DNA of 6,897 nucleotides from an uncultured Clostridia bacterium. Lineage in GTDB: Bacteria; Bacillota; Clostridia; Oscillospirales; CAG-272. Positions within the stretch are counted from its first letter, which is position 1, and each line of letters starts with the position of its first letter. The stretch lies in the NCBI GenBank assembly GCA_904502055.1, contig CAJGDZ010000091.1, positions 1-6,897 on the forward strand. Direction: 5' to 3'. A program made the position numbers and the translations under genes. The notes below the pieces were generated by a model. That model did no database searches and was not told the DNA's origin. It saw only the letters and a list, made by a program, of their open reading frames with translations. Below are positions 1-6,889 of this stretch, in pieces.

Positions 1-2633
1 GTGAGCAGGAGCTTCGCGGCATGACGGACGTTCTTCGCGACAAGCTTGTGCTTTCGAGCGATATTGATGCGATTTTGCCCGAGGCGTTTGCGACGGTGCG
101 TGAGGCGGATGCCCGCGTGCTTGGCAAGCGACCCTTTGAGGTACAGCTGATCGGCGGTATCCTTTTGCATCAGGGGCGCATTGCCGAGATGAAAACGGGT
201 GAGGGTAAAACGCTGGTTGCGACCCTGCCCGCATATCTCAACGCGCTGACGGGGCAGGGTGTTCATATTGTCACGGTCAACGATTATCTTGCGCGCGTAG
301 GAGCCGAGGAGATGGGACGTGTCTATGAGTTTATGGGACTTAAGACCGGTCTTGTTGTTCACGGTCAGAGCGCCGAGGAAAAGCAGGCGGCTTACCGTGC
401 GGACATCACCTACGGAACCAACAACGAGTTTGGCTTTGACTATCTGCGCGACAATATGGCCATCTACCGCGAGCGTATGTCCCAGCGCGGCCACGCCTTT
501 GCCATTGTGGACGAGGTGGACTCCATCCTCATCGACGAGGCGAGAACACCGCTGATCATTTCAGGTTCGGGCGACAAGGCCACGGATATGTACGACCGTG
601 CCGACGCCTTTGTCCGCAAGCTGAAAAAGCTGGTCATCAAGGAGCAGGACACCAAGGAGGAGCTTGACAGTGTCGATGCCGACTACATTGTGGACGAAAA
701 GGCACGAAACGCCATCCTCACCCCGCGCGGCGTGGAAAAGGCAGAAGCCCATTTTGGCGTGGAGGGCTATACCTCGCCCGAAAACGCCGAGCTGGCACAT
801 CACATCAACGAGGCCATCCGTGCACACGGTGTCATGCACCGCGACGTGGATTACGTGGTCAACGAGAACGGCGTTGTGATCGTCGATTCATTTACCGGCC
901 GTCTGATGCCCGGTCGCCGCTACTCGAACGGTCTTCACCAGGCTATCGAGGCCAAGGAGCGCGTCAAGATCGAAAAGGAAAACAAAACGCTGGCCACCAT
1001 TACCTTCCAGAACTATTTCCGTATGTATGAAAAGCTTTCGGGTATGACGGGTACGGCGCTTACCGAGGATCTGGAGTTCCACGAGATCTACGGACTTGAC
1101 GTCATCGAGATCCCCACCAACAAGCCGATGATCCGTATCGACCACCCCGACGCCGTCTACAAGAGCGTCAAGGGCAAATACGATGCCATCGTACGCCAGG
1201 TCATCGCGTGCCACGAAAAGGGACAGCCGGTGCTTGTCGGCACCATCTCGATCGAGAAATCCGAGGAGCTTTCGGCACGCCTTAAGCGCAACGGCATTGC
1301 GCACACGGTGCTCAATGCCAAATATCATGAAAAAGAGGCCGAGATCGTCGCGCAGGCAGGTAAGCTTGGTGCGGTCACCATCTCGACCAATATGGCGGGA
1401 CGCGGCACCGACATTATGCTGGGCGGCAATCCCGAATATATGGCCAAAAACCAAATGCGCAAAATGGGCATTGAGGAGGAGCTGATCGCCGTGGCGACCG
1501 GCACCGCCGACGTCGATGACGAGAAGATCAAGGAAGCACGCGCCACCTTTGCCGAGCTATATGCTAAATTTAAAGCCGAGATCGCACCCGAGGCCGAAAA
1601 GGTACGTGCCGCAGGCGGTCTGTTCATTCTCGGAACCGAACGCCACGAAAGCCGCCGTATCGACAACCAGCTTCGCGGACGCTCCGGCCGTCAGGGTGAC
1701 CCGGGTGAATCGCGCTTCTTCCTGTCGCTTGAGGACGATCTGATGCGCCTGTTTGGAAGCGACCGCCTCATCGGCCTTGTTTCCAGACTGGGACTTGACG
1801 ACGATACGCCCATTGATGCCAAAATTCTGTCGGGCTCGATCGAAACGGCGCAAAAGCACATTGAGGATGCCAACTTCAAGCGCCGCAAAAACGTTCTTAC
1901 CTATGACGACGTTATGAATCAGCAACGTGCCATCATCTATAAGCAGCGCGGCGAGGTGCTTCGTGGTGAGGATGTTTCCCAGAAAATTCAGAATATGATC
2001 GTCACCACCGTTTCGATGGCGGTCGAGCATTTCACCGCCGCCGAGTCCACGGCTGACTGGGACTTCGATTCCCTGCGCGGCATTCTTGGCGGTCTGCTCT
2101 GCACCGACGAGGACTTCCGCTATACGGCGGAGGAGCTCAAAACCCTTGACCGTACCGAGATCCGTGATATGCTCTGCGATCGCGCCCTTGATCTGTATCG
2201 CAGCAAGGACGAGCTGTTTGGTGCGGAGAGCTTCCGCGAGATCGAGCGCGCCATCCTTCTGCAAGCGGTCGACCGCAACTGGATGGAGCACATCGATATG
2301 ATGGACGATCTCAAGAGCAGCATCGGTCTGCAGGCGTACGCGCAGAGAGATCCCGTCAACGAATACCGTATGCAGGGTGCAGATATGTTTGACGCTATGG
2401 TCGAGGACATTCGCGAGACCACCGTCCGCATGGTGCTTTCGGCTACCCCCAAGGCTCCCGTGATCAAGCGCGTGGAAATCGCCAAGCCCACGGCGGAGGG
2501 ATTTGACGGTGAGGCCGTCAAGCGCACCGTGGTTAAGCGTGCCGCCGACAAGGTAGGCCCCAACGATCCCTGCCCCTGCGGCAGCGGTAAGAAATACAAA
2601 AAATGCTGCTTGCTGAATGAAAAGGAGCAATAA
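1..2633 (+). CDS. secA: Protein translocase ATPase SecA (5' end outside window)
   Basis: SecA is the cytosolic and membrane-peripheral motor that pushes unfolded preproteins through SecYEG using ATP. The open frame continues to the left edge: six codons (EQELRG, from position 3) precede the first ATG at 21 and fit the family N-terminus, so that ATG is internal and roughly 40 residues are missing. Counting from that Met, Walker A MKTGEGKT is at 57-64 and the DEAD-like DEVD at 164-167. The preprotein cross-linking region follows at about 181-340. The second motor domain has TNMAGRGTDI at 456-465 and the arginine-finger motif QLRGRSGRQGD at 550-560. Helical scaffold and wing domains occupy about 580-810. 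A C-terminal SEC-C zinc finger, CPCGSGKKYKKCC at 851-863, offers Cys851, 853, 862 and 863. A loop of about 60 residues (471-531) sits between the two last motor motifs. All key residues are present, so the protein looks functional. It is the first visible gene of a four-gene unit. Confidence 0.98.
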   Translation, partial: EQELRGMTDVLRDKLVLSSDIDAILPEAFATVREADARVLGKRPFEVQLIGGILLHQGRIAEMKTGEGKTLVATLPAYLNALTGQGVHIVTVNDYLARVGAEEMGRVYEFMGLKTGLVVHGQSAEEKQAAYRADITYGTNNEFGFDYLRDNMAIYRERMSQRGHAFAIVDEVDSILIDEARTPLIISGSGDKATDMYDRADAFVRKLKKLVIKEQDTKEELDSVDADYIVDEKARNAILTPRGVEKAEAHFGVEGYTSPENAELAHHINEAIRAHGVMHRDVDYVVNENGVVIVDSFTGRLMPGRRYSNGLHQAIEAKERVKIEKENKTLATITFQNYFRMYEKLSGMTGTALTEDLEFHEIYGLDVIEIPTNKPMIRIDHPDAVYKSVKGKYDAIVRQVIACHEKGQPVLVGTISIEKSEELSARLKRNGIAHTVLNAKYHEKEAEIVAQAGKLGAVTISTNMAGRGTDIMLGGNPEYMAKNQMRKMGIEEELIAVATGTADVDDEKIKEARATFAELYAKFKAEIAPEAEKVRAAGGLFILGTERHESRRIDNQLRGRSGRQGDPGESRFFLSLEDDLMRLFGSDRLIGLVSRLGLDDDTPIDAKILSGSIETAQKHIEDANFKRRKNVLTYDDVMNQQRAIIYKQRGEVLRGEDVSQKIQNMIVTTVSMAVEHFTAAESTADWDFDSLRGILGGLLCTDEDFRYTAEELKTLDRTEIRDMLCDRALDLYRSKDELFGAESFREIERAILLQAVDRNWMEHIDMMDDLKSSIGLQAYAQRDPVNEYRMQGADMFDAMVEDIRETTVRMVLSATPKAPVIKRVEIAKPTAEGFDGEAVKRTVVKRAADKVGPNDPCPCGSGKKYKKCCLLNEKEQ
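2622..2627 (+). promoter_or_regulatory. Ribosome binding site for the 229-residue membrane protein
   Basis: AAGGAG lies inside the last codons of secA, five bases before the ATG at 2633. The ATG shares one base with the secA stop (TAATG), so translation of the second gene is probably coupled to secA. Confidence 0.8.
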
Positions 2634-3322
2634 TGGGCTTCGGACTGCTTTTTCTCGGCTATTTTATCGCCACACTGATGTCCAACCACCCGTACGGCTG
2701 GGCGACACAGATCGTCGGCTTTTATCTCATCTTTCTGGCACTCGCAAGGCTCTGGGAGTACAAGCACAGCTTTAAGCGTTGCCTGTGGCCGCTGGTGCTT
2801 ATGACACTCTGCCAGGCCTTTCTCGGATTTCGATATCTTTTTGGCGAGACGCAGGCGAATGACATTGTTTCTCTGTTTGAATCCATTGAGATCGACAGCC
2901 TTGTAAACGTCGTGTTCGTCACCGTGCTTATGGTCTTTCACTTTCTTCTTTTCTCGTCGATCCGCGAGATCGCACTTGACGTGGAGGACGAGCTGATCGT
3001 AAAGCTGGCACGCCGAACCTTCTGCATCGTTGCCGTATACTTCTTTTTCAACATCACCGTTGCCTTTCTTCCCCGCACGGGCTCTGCGATGCCGACGCTG
3101 ACGCTCATTTTGGTGCTGGCCGGTATCCTCTATCCCCTCTTTGTCCTGCATCTGCTTTTCCGATGCTACGCACGCATCTGCGCCCCCGAGGACAAGGAAA
3201 TGGTGCAAAAGCCCTCACGCTTCGCCTTTATCAACCGGATGCGTGAAAAGCGAGAGAACGCGGATGACCGTATCGAGGAAATGTTCAAAAAGTCGAATTC
3301 CAAAGAAAATCAAAAGAAATGA
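2633..3322 (+). CDS. Six-helix integral membrane protein of unknown function
   Basis: I do not recognise this 229-residue protein. Hydrophobic stretches at about 2-16, 25-42, 50-69, 92-110, 127-147 and 155-178 predict six membrane helices, followed by a strongly charged, Lys/Arg/Glu-rich tail of about 50 residues (179-229) likely to be cytoplasmic. There is no cleavable signal peptide, catalytic motif or cofactor site that I can see. The start at the TAATG overlap with secA is supported by AAGGAG five bases upstream. By eye, its helix order and several landmarks (an Asn-x-Pro after helix 1, IREIA at the end of helix 4, and a Pro-containing helix 6 ending in FRCYARI) resemble the first half of the next gene product, suggesting a single-copy relative of that two-copy protein. 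Its place directly after secA suggests a membrane role, but a link to protein export is not shown by the sequence. Confidence 0.85.
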   Translation: MGFGLLFLGYFIATLMSNHPYGWATQIVGFYLIFLALARLWEYKHSFKRCLWPLVLMTLCQAFLGFRYLFGETQANDIVSLFESIEIDSLVNVVFVTVLMVFHFLLFSSIREIALDVEDELIVKLARRTFCIVAVYFFFNITVAFLPRTGSAMPTLTLILVLAGILYPLFVLHLLFRCYARICAPEDKEMVQKPSRFAFINRMREKRENADDRIEEMFKKSNSKENQKK

Positions 3323-3327
3323 GGTGA
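3321..3327 (+). promoter_or_regulatory. Ribosome binding site that sets the TTG start at 3333
   Basis: GAGGTGA begins inside the stop codon of the preceding gene and ends five bases before TTG 3333. The in-frame ATG codons further upstream lie inside the preceding gene and would add a non-hydrophobic, Ser/Arg/Lys-rich extension typical of an out-of-frame reading. A GTG at 3324 is also in frame but lies within this motif. Confidence 0.7.
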
Positions 3328-3332
3328 TTGCC

Positions 3333-4706
3333 TTGGTCAAGGAAAGAAAAAAATTGGGTCTTGGCCTTTTGCCCCTTGCCGCGATCTTTCTCTTCAATCC
3401 CCCGATCGGCGGCTTTGTGGACCCGTTGCCCGACGTCATCGCCTATCTTCTGCTTTTTGCGGGGCTTCGCAACCTCGGTGACCTCAATTACCATATGGAG
3501 GAAGCGCTTGCGTCCTTTCGCCGCATGATCGTTGTCAGCGCCTTTCAGTTGCTTTCGTTTTTCTGGCTGTTCGGCGTTTCCTCGCCTAAGGAGCGCCCCG
3601 TGTCCATTCTTTTGGTCGTCTTTACCGTTTCCGCGCTTGAGATCCTCTTTGCCATGAAGGGCTTTCGGGAAATGTTCGAGGGCTTTTTGTACCTGGGCTC
3701 ACGCCACGGCTCAAGCGCCGTTTTTGCAGGCAGCCGCTCGGAGCGCGACAAAAACGCCACCGAAAAAACCGCGTTCTTCACCTCGCTTTTTATCGTAGTC
3801 AAGGCGCTCTTTCCCCTGCTCCCCGAGTTTGCCTCGCTGACCATCGGCACCTACAACGACCACAACCCGCTTTGGTTCCTTTACGATTACATCTCGCTTC
3901 TGAGAACCTTTGCCATCCTGCTCTTTTTGCCGTTCGGCATTGCCTGGCTGATCAAATTCACAAAATACATCCGCTCGCTGATGCAGGACGCGCCGTTTTT
4001 GGATGCGCTTACCGAGAAATACCGCGCCGAGGTCCTTCCCAAGGAGGATCTGTTCCTCAGACGCGCCATTCGCATCGGCACCGTCATTCTCAGCATCGGC
4101 ATCTGCCTTTCTCTTGACGTGTATATCGACTACATCAGCGTATTCCCGGATTTCCTTTGCCCCATCGTGCTTCTTATCGGCTTTTTCGCCCTGAGATCGT
4201 ATACGAAAAGGGATGCTCGCTTTCCCATCCTTGCCGTAGCCAATCTGCTTTCCTCGGCGGCGGTCTATTTCTATTCGATCTATTTTTACGATCATTTTAC
4301 CATGTCATTGGCGCTCTATGCAGAAAAAGCACTTTTGGCCTATTACACCTTCTGTGTTCTCAAAATCACCGATCAGATCTTCTTTATGGCCATGATGCTT
4401 GCCCTGCTTCCGTCGCTCAGGCACATCATCGAAAACTATACCGGCTTTGCGCCGCTGAATGCAGGCAACTTTAACAGCGAGGACAAGCTCCGTTACGTGC
4501 ACGGAACGCTGAACAGGCGCGTAAACGTTTTGTTTGCTCTGTCCATTCTCGCCGCCGTTGGCAGCATCTTCTACATCCTGTTTGTCCGCACGCTTTCCTT
4601 TGCCTGGTGGGTGGAATTTTTGACCTGCCTTGCTCTTGTATTCTATTTCACGACAACGCTTCGTGCCATTACGGACGAGGTAGAATCCAAATATTTACTT
4701 TCTTAG
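3333..4706 (+). CDS. Large polytopic membrane protein, probable 6+6 helix duplication, unknown function
   Basis: This 457-residue protein starts at TTG. I do not recognise a characterised family. About twelve hydrophobic segments fall into two sets of six: near 8-24, 33-48, 65-81, 91-109, 148-166 and 186-208; then 247-263, 271-288, 297-317, 340-360, 397-417 and 425-444. The first set opens with a conspicuous FNPPIGGFVDPLPD motif (21-34). The sets share landmarks: PDVIAYLLLFAGLRNL (33-48) against PDFLCPIVLLIGFFAL (272-287), and FREMFEGF (111-118) against LRHIIENYTGF (362-372). This points to an old internal duplication. The charged linker at about 209-245 would join the halves. No ABC, MFS or other transporter signature, catalytic motif or signal peptide is visible. 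It sits 10 bases after the smaller membrane protein and 10 bases before the esterase, so it is probably co-expressed with both. Transport or structural roles are possible, but neither can be chosen from the sequence. Confidence 0.85.
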   Translation: MVKERKKLGLGLLPLAAIFLFNPPIGGFVDPLPDVIAYLLLFAGLRNLGDLNYHMEEALASFRRMIVVSAFQLLSFFWLFGVSSPKERPVSILLVVFTVSALEILFAMKGFREMFEGFLYLGSRHGSSAVFAGSRSERDKNATEKTAFFTSLFIVVKALFPLLPEFASLTIGTYNDHNPLWFLYDYISLLRTFAILLFLPFGIAWLIKFTKYIRSLMQDAPFLDALTEKYRAEVLPKEDLFLRRAIRIGTVILSIGICLSLDVYIDYISVFPDFLCPIVLLIGFFALRSYTKRDARFPILAVANLLSSAAVYFYSIYFYDHFTMSLALYAEKALLAYYTFCVLKITDQIFFMAMMLALLPSLRHIIENYTGFAPLNAGNFNSEDKLRYVHGTLNRRVNVLFALSILAAVGSIFYILFVRTLSFAWWVEFLTCLALVFYFTTTLRAITDEVESKYLLS

Positions 4707-4711
4707 GGGGA
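4705..4711 (+). promoter_or_regulatory. Ribosome binding site for the esterase gene
   Basis: AGGGGGA overlaps the stop codon of the preceding gene and lies five bases before ATG 4717 and eight before a second in-frame ATG at 4720. Either of the two adjacent Met codons could be used. The overlap with the stop favours co-translation with the upstream gene. Confidence 0.7.
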
Positions 4712-4716
4712 CTGTT

Positions 4717-5727
4717 ATGATGAATCACGATCCGCAAAAGCTTCACCACGAGATGCTGAAGGTGCTTTCGCCCCAAATGCGCTACACAGGTGAGGGCTCA
4801 TTTGCCGACTGGCAGAAAAAAGCGCGTGCCCGTCTCGCCTCACTTCTGGGGCTTGACAAGCTGGCGCCCGCCGAAAGCGATTGCTTTACAATAGAGTCCG
4901 AGACCGACTGCGATACCTTTACCGATTACCGGATCACCTTCCAAAGTGAGGAGGGATACTACGTTCTCTGCAATCTCTGGGTTCCCAAGGGAAAGGCGGG
5001 CAAAATCCCGATGGTCATTTGCTTGCAGGGACATTCCAAGGGCTATCACATCTCGCTCGGCAGACCCAAGTTTCCGGGCGATGAGAATACCATTGCCGGC
5101 GGCGATCGCGACTTTGCCGTACAGATCGTAAAGGAGGGCTACTGTGCCCTGGCCATTGAGCAGCGCTGCTTTGGCGAGTGCGGCGGCACCGAAAAGGGGC
5201 CCGGCTGCAACGTCCCTTCTCTTTCGGCGCTTCTGTTTGGGCGCACCACGATCGGGGAGCGCGTGTTTGACATCCAGCGTGCCATCGACCTGATTCCCAA
5301 GCATTTTCCCGTGGTGGATGCCGACAAGATCGCCTGTATGGGCAACTCAGGCGGTGGCACAGCCACCCTCTACGCCGCAGCCATGGAGGAACGCATTAAG
5401 CTGGCAATGCCCTCCTGCGCCCTTTGCACCTACAAGGATTCCATCGGTGCAATGCTTCATTGCACCTGCAATTTTGTGCCCAACATCGCGCTTGATTTTG
5501 ATATGGGCGACCTTTGCGGCCTGATTGCTCCAAGATCTCTTATTGCTGTTTCGGGTGCGCAGGACAACATCTTCCCGCACCACGGCGTTGCCGAGTCAAT
5601 TGAGGTTGCGGGAACCTACTACCGCGCCGCCAAAAATCCCGATGGCTGCGCTTGGATCGAGGGCCCCGAGGGACATCGCTTCTACGCCGACCTCTCCTGG
5701 CCGGTCTTCCATAAAATGTTCGATTGA
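4717..5727 (+). CDS. Alpha/beta hydrolase, acetylxylan esterase / dienelactone hydrolase-like
   Basis: This 336-residue protein is a probable cytoplasmic carboxyl-ester hydrolase: it has no signal peptide or membrane segment. A helical N-terminal portion (about 1-55) precedes the alpha/beta fold. ICLQGHSKG (101-109) fits the oxyanion-hole strand and loop. The nucleophile elbow GNSGGG (209-214) places the catalytic serine at 211. The acid is likely Asp283 in SGAQDNIFP and the base His320 in EGPEGHRFY, so the full triad is in family order and spacing. HCTCNFVP (248-255) and GLIAPRSL (268-275) are segments I associate with the clostridial acetylxylan-esterase-like subgroup. Family members deacylate sugar esters, cephalosporin C or similar small substrates; which applies here is not determined. 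Fifteen cysteines is a high count and fits an anaerobic, reducing cytosol. A second stop (TAG) directly follows the TGA. It is the last gene of the secA unit. Confidence 0.88.
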   Translation: MMNHDPQKLHHEMLKVLSPQMRYTGEGSFADWQKKARARLASLLGLDKLAPAESDCFTIESETDCDTFTDYRITFQSEEGYYVLCNLWVPKGKAGKIPMVICLQGHSKGYHISLGRPKFPGDENTIAGGDRDFAVQIVKEGYCALAIEQRCFGECGGTEKGPGCNVPSLSALLFGRTTIGERVFDIQRAIDLIPKHFPVVDADKIACMGNSGGGTATLYAAAMEERIKLAMPSCALCTYKDSIGAMLHCTCNFVPNIALDFDMGDLCGLIAPRSLIAVSGAQDNIFPHHGVAESIEVAGTYYRAAKNPDGCAWIEGPEGHRFYADLSWPVFHKMFD

Positions 5728-5731
5728 TAGC

Positions 5732-5768
5732 AAAAGGACCCGAAGCCAAGGCTTCGGGTCCTTTTTTT
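5732..5768. terminator. Strong intrinsic terminator shared by convergent genes
   Basis: GGACCCGAAGC pairs perfectly with GCTTCGGGTCC around a CAAG loop, extended by four A-T pairs at the base to 15 base pairs. On the + strand it is followed by seven T residues (5762-5768) and begins five bases after the esterase stop, a textbook rho-independent terminator. On the - strand the same hairpin follows the murG stop directly but has only four T residues, so it should be weaker there. Confidence 0.93.
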
Positions 5769-6876
5769 ATTTCTTCACCAATTTCAGGATCTCATCAAAA
5801 ATACGGCGATTGGCATCGGTATCGGCAAAGTCCTTCACCAGAAGCTCCATTCTCTGCCTTTCGTTTTGACGGAACAGGTAAAATTCTATGTTCTGCAAAA
5901 GCAGCGAGGGGGTGAGAGATTCCTCTTCCAAAAGACACGCCGCACCGGCATCGGCCAGCACCTTGGCATTCATATACTGGTGGTTGTCGGTCACGTGAGG
6001 CGAGGGGATCAGAATAGCGGCCTTGCCCATCATGGCAAGCTCGGAGATGGTCATAGCGCCCGCACGGCAGATCACAAGATCGGCCGCTGCCATACGAAGC
6101 GGCATATCAAAAATGTATTCTTTAAGGCAAAGATTTTCTTTTCCCGAAAGACCAAGCTCTTCAAAGCGGGCCCTTGTTCCCTCAAAATCACGGCTTCCCG
6201 CCGCGTGCTCCAGAATAACCTCAGGATGTTTTTTTGAAAACTCCGCCATCACGCTTACCATAGTCTCATTGAGAAACTCCGCGCCGCCGCTTCCGCCATA
6301 CGAAAGAACGAAAAGCGCATCCTCCGGGATTCCAAGCTGCCGTCTGGCAGTCATCCTGTCAACCTGAGAAAAGGCACTCCTGAGCGGATTGCCCACCGTC
6401 ACCACTTTTTCCTTGCACTTCAATTCATCCTTGGTCTTTTCAAAATTGACAAGAATTCTGTCCACGTGCTTTTGCAGACGCTTGACCGCCATACCCGCCT
6501 TGGCGTTGGATTCGTGCACCGCGCACGGGATCTTCAGCATCGCCGCGGCTCTGAGAACCGGCCAACAAGCGTAGCCGCCCGTACCGATCACAACGTCGGG
6601 CTTGAATTCCTTTAAGATCGGTCTTGCCTTGTAGGGCGAAACCAAGGCGGTATAAATGGCCTTGATATTGGAAAGCGAAAGCGAGCGTCGAATGCCGCGC
6701 GACTCCACAAAGCGGATCTCGTATCCCTCCCTGGGCACAAGCTCCCCCTCCTTGCCGCGCTTTGTGCCGACAAACAGGATCTCGGCATCGGGAATGTTGT
6801 TTTTGATGGTGTTGGCAATGGCAATGGCGGGATTGATGTGACCGCCCGTTCCACCGCAGGTCATAAGTACTCTCAT
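5767..6876 (-). CDS. murG: UDP-GlcNAc:lipid I N-acetylglucosaminyltransferase MurG
   Basis: MurG transfers GlcNAc from UDP-GlcNAc to lipid I on the cytoplasmic face of the membrane, giving lipid II, the peptidoglycan precursor. The protein is 369 residues, a normal family length, with a GT-B two-domain fold. N-domain landmarks are the glycine-rich loop GGTGGH (8-13), GTGGY (99-102 region) and HESNAKAG (121-128, the HEQN-type motif). GNPLR (162-166) marks the domain hinge. In the C-domain, YGGSGGAEFLN (193-203) is the second glycine loop, RAGAMTISEL (271-280) carries the glutamate expected to contact the uridine ribose, and DNHQYMNA (297-304) closes the donor site. The start is supported by an AAGGGGA site about six bases upstream on the - strand. 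The stop TAA lies in the T tract of the shared terminator, so no murC or other division gene follows it. Upstream genes lie beyond the window. Confidence 0.97.
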   Translation of the reverse strand: MRVLMTCGGTGGHINPAIAIANTIKNNIPDAEILFVGTKRGKEGELVPREGYEIRFVESRGIRRSLSLSNIKAIYTALVSPYKARPILKEFKPDVVIGTGGYACWPVLRAAAMLKIPCAVHESNAKAGMAVKRLQKHVDRILVNFEKTKDELKCKEKVVTVGNPLRSAFSQVDRMTARRQLGIPEDALFVLSYGGSGGAEFLNETMVSVMAEFSKKHPEVILEHAAGSRDFEGTRARFEELGLSGKENLCLKEYIFDMPLRMAAADLVICRAGAMTISELAMMGKAAILIPSPHVTDNHQYMNAKVLADAGAACLLEEESLTPSLLLQNIEFYLFRQNERQRMELLVKDFADTDANRRIFDEILKLVKK

Positions 6877-6882
6877 TTGCTT

Positions 6883-6889
6883 TCCCCTT
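6883..6889 (-). promoter_or_regulatory. Ribosome binding site of murG
   Basis: Read on the - strand this is AAGGGGA, six bases before the ATG at 6876. It supports the annotated start, which is also where family similarity begins (MRVLMTCGGTGGH). Confidence 0.75.

Noticed and set aside
1..3. GTG at position 1 as a start codon
   Set aside because: It is out of frame with secA, whose codons begin at 3.
21..23. ATG at 21 as the true secA start
   Set aside because: The frame is open to the left edge with residues (EQELRG) that fit the SecA N-terminal region, and a real SecA needs about 40 more residues before this point.
1557..3208. Long antisense open frames of about 357 and 362 residues over secA and the first membrane gene
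   Set aside because: They lie opposite well-supported genes with strong family motifs, have no ribosome binding site that I can see, and encode compositions (His/Arg/Val-rich, Ser/Arg-rich) typical of antisense shadows in GC-rich DNA.
3711..4295. Antisense open frame of 194 residues over the second membrane gene
   Set aside because: Its highly charged Lys/Glu/Asp/Arg composition is the mirror of hydrophobic codons on the other strand, and no start signal or known motif supports it.
4707..4716. Possible separate promoter before the esterase
   Set aside because: Only ten bases lie between the genes, they are filled mostly by the ribosome binding site, and I see no convincing -35/-10 pair.
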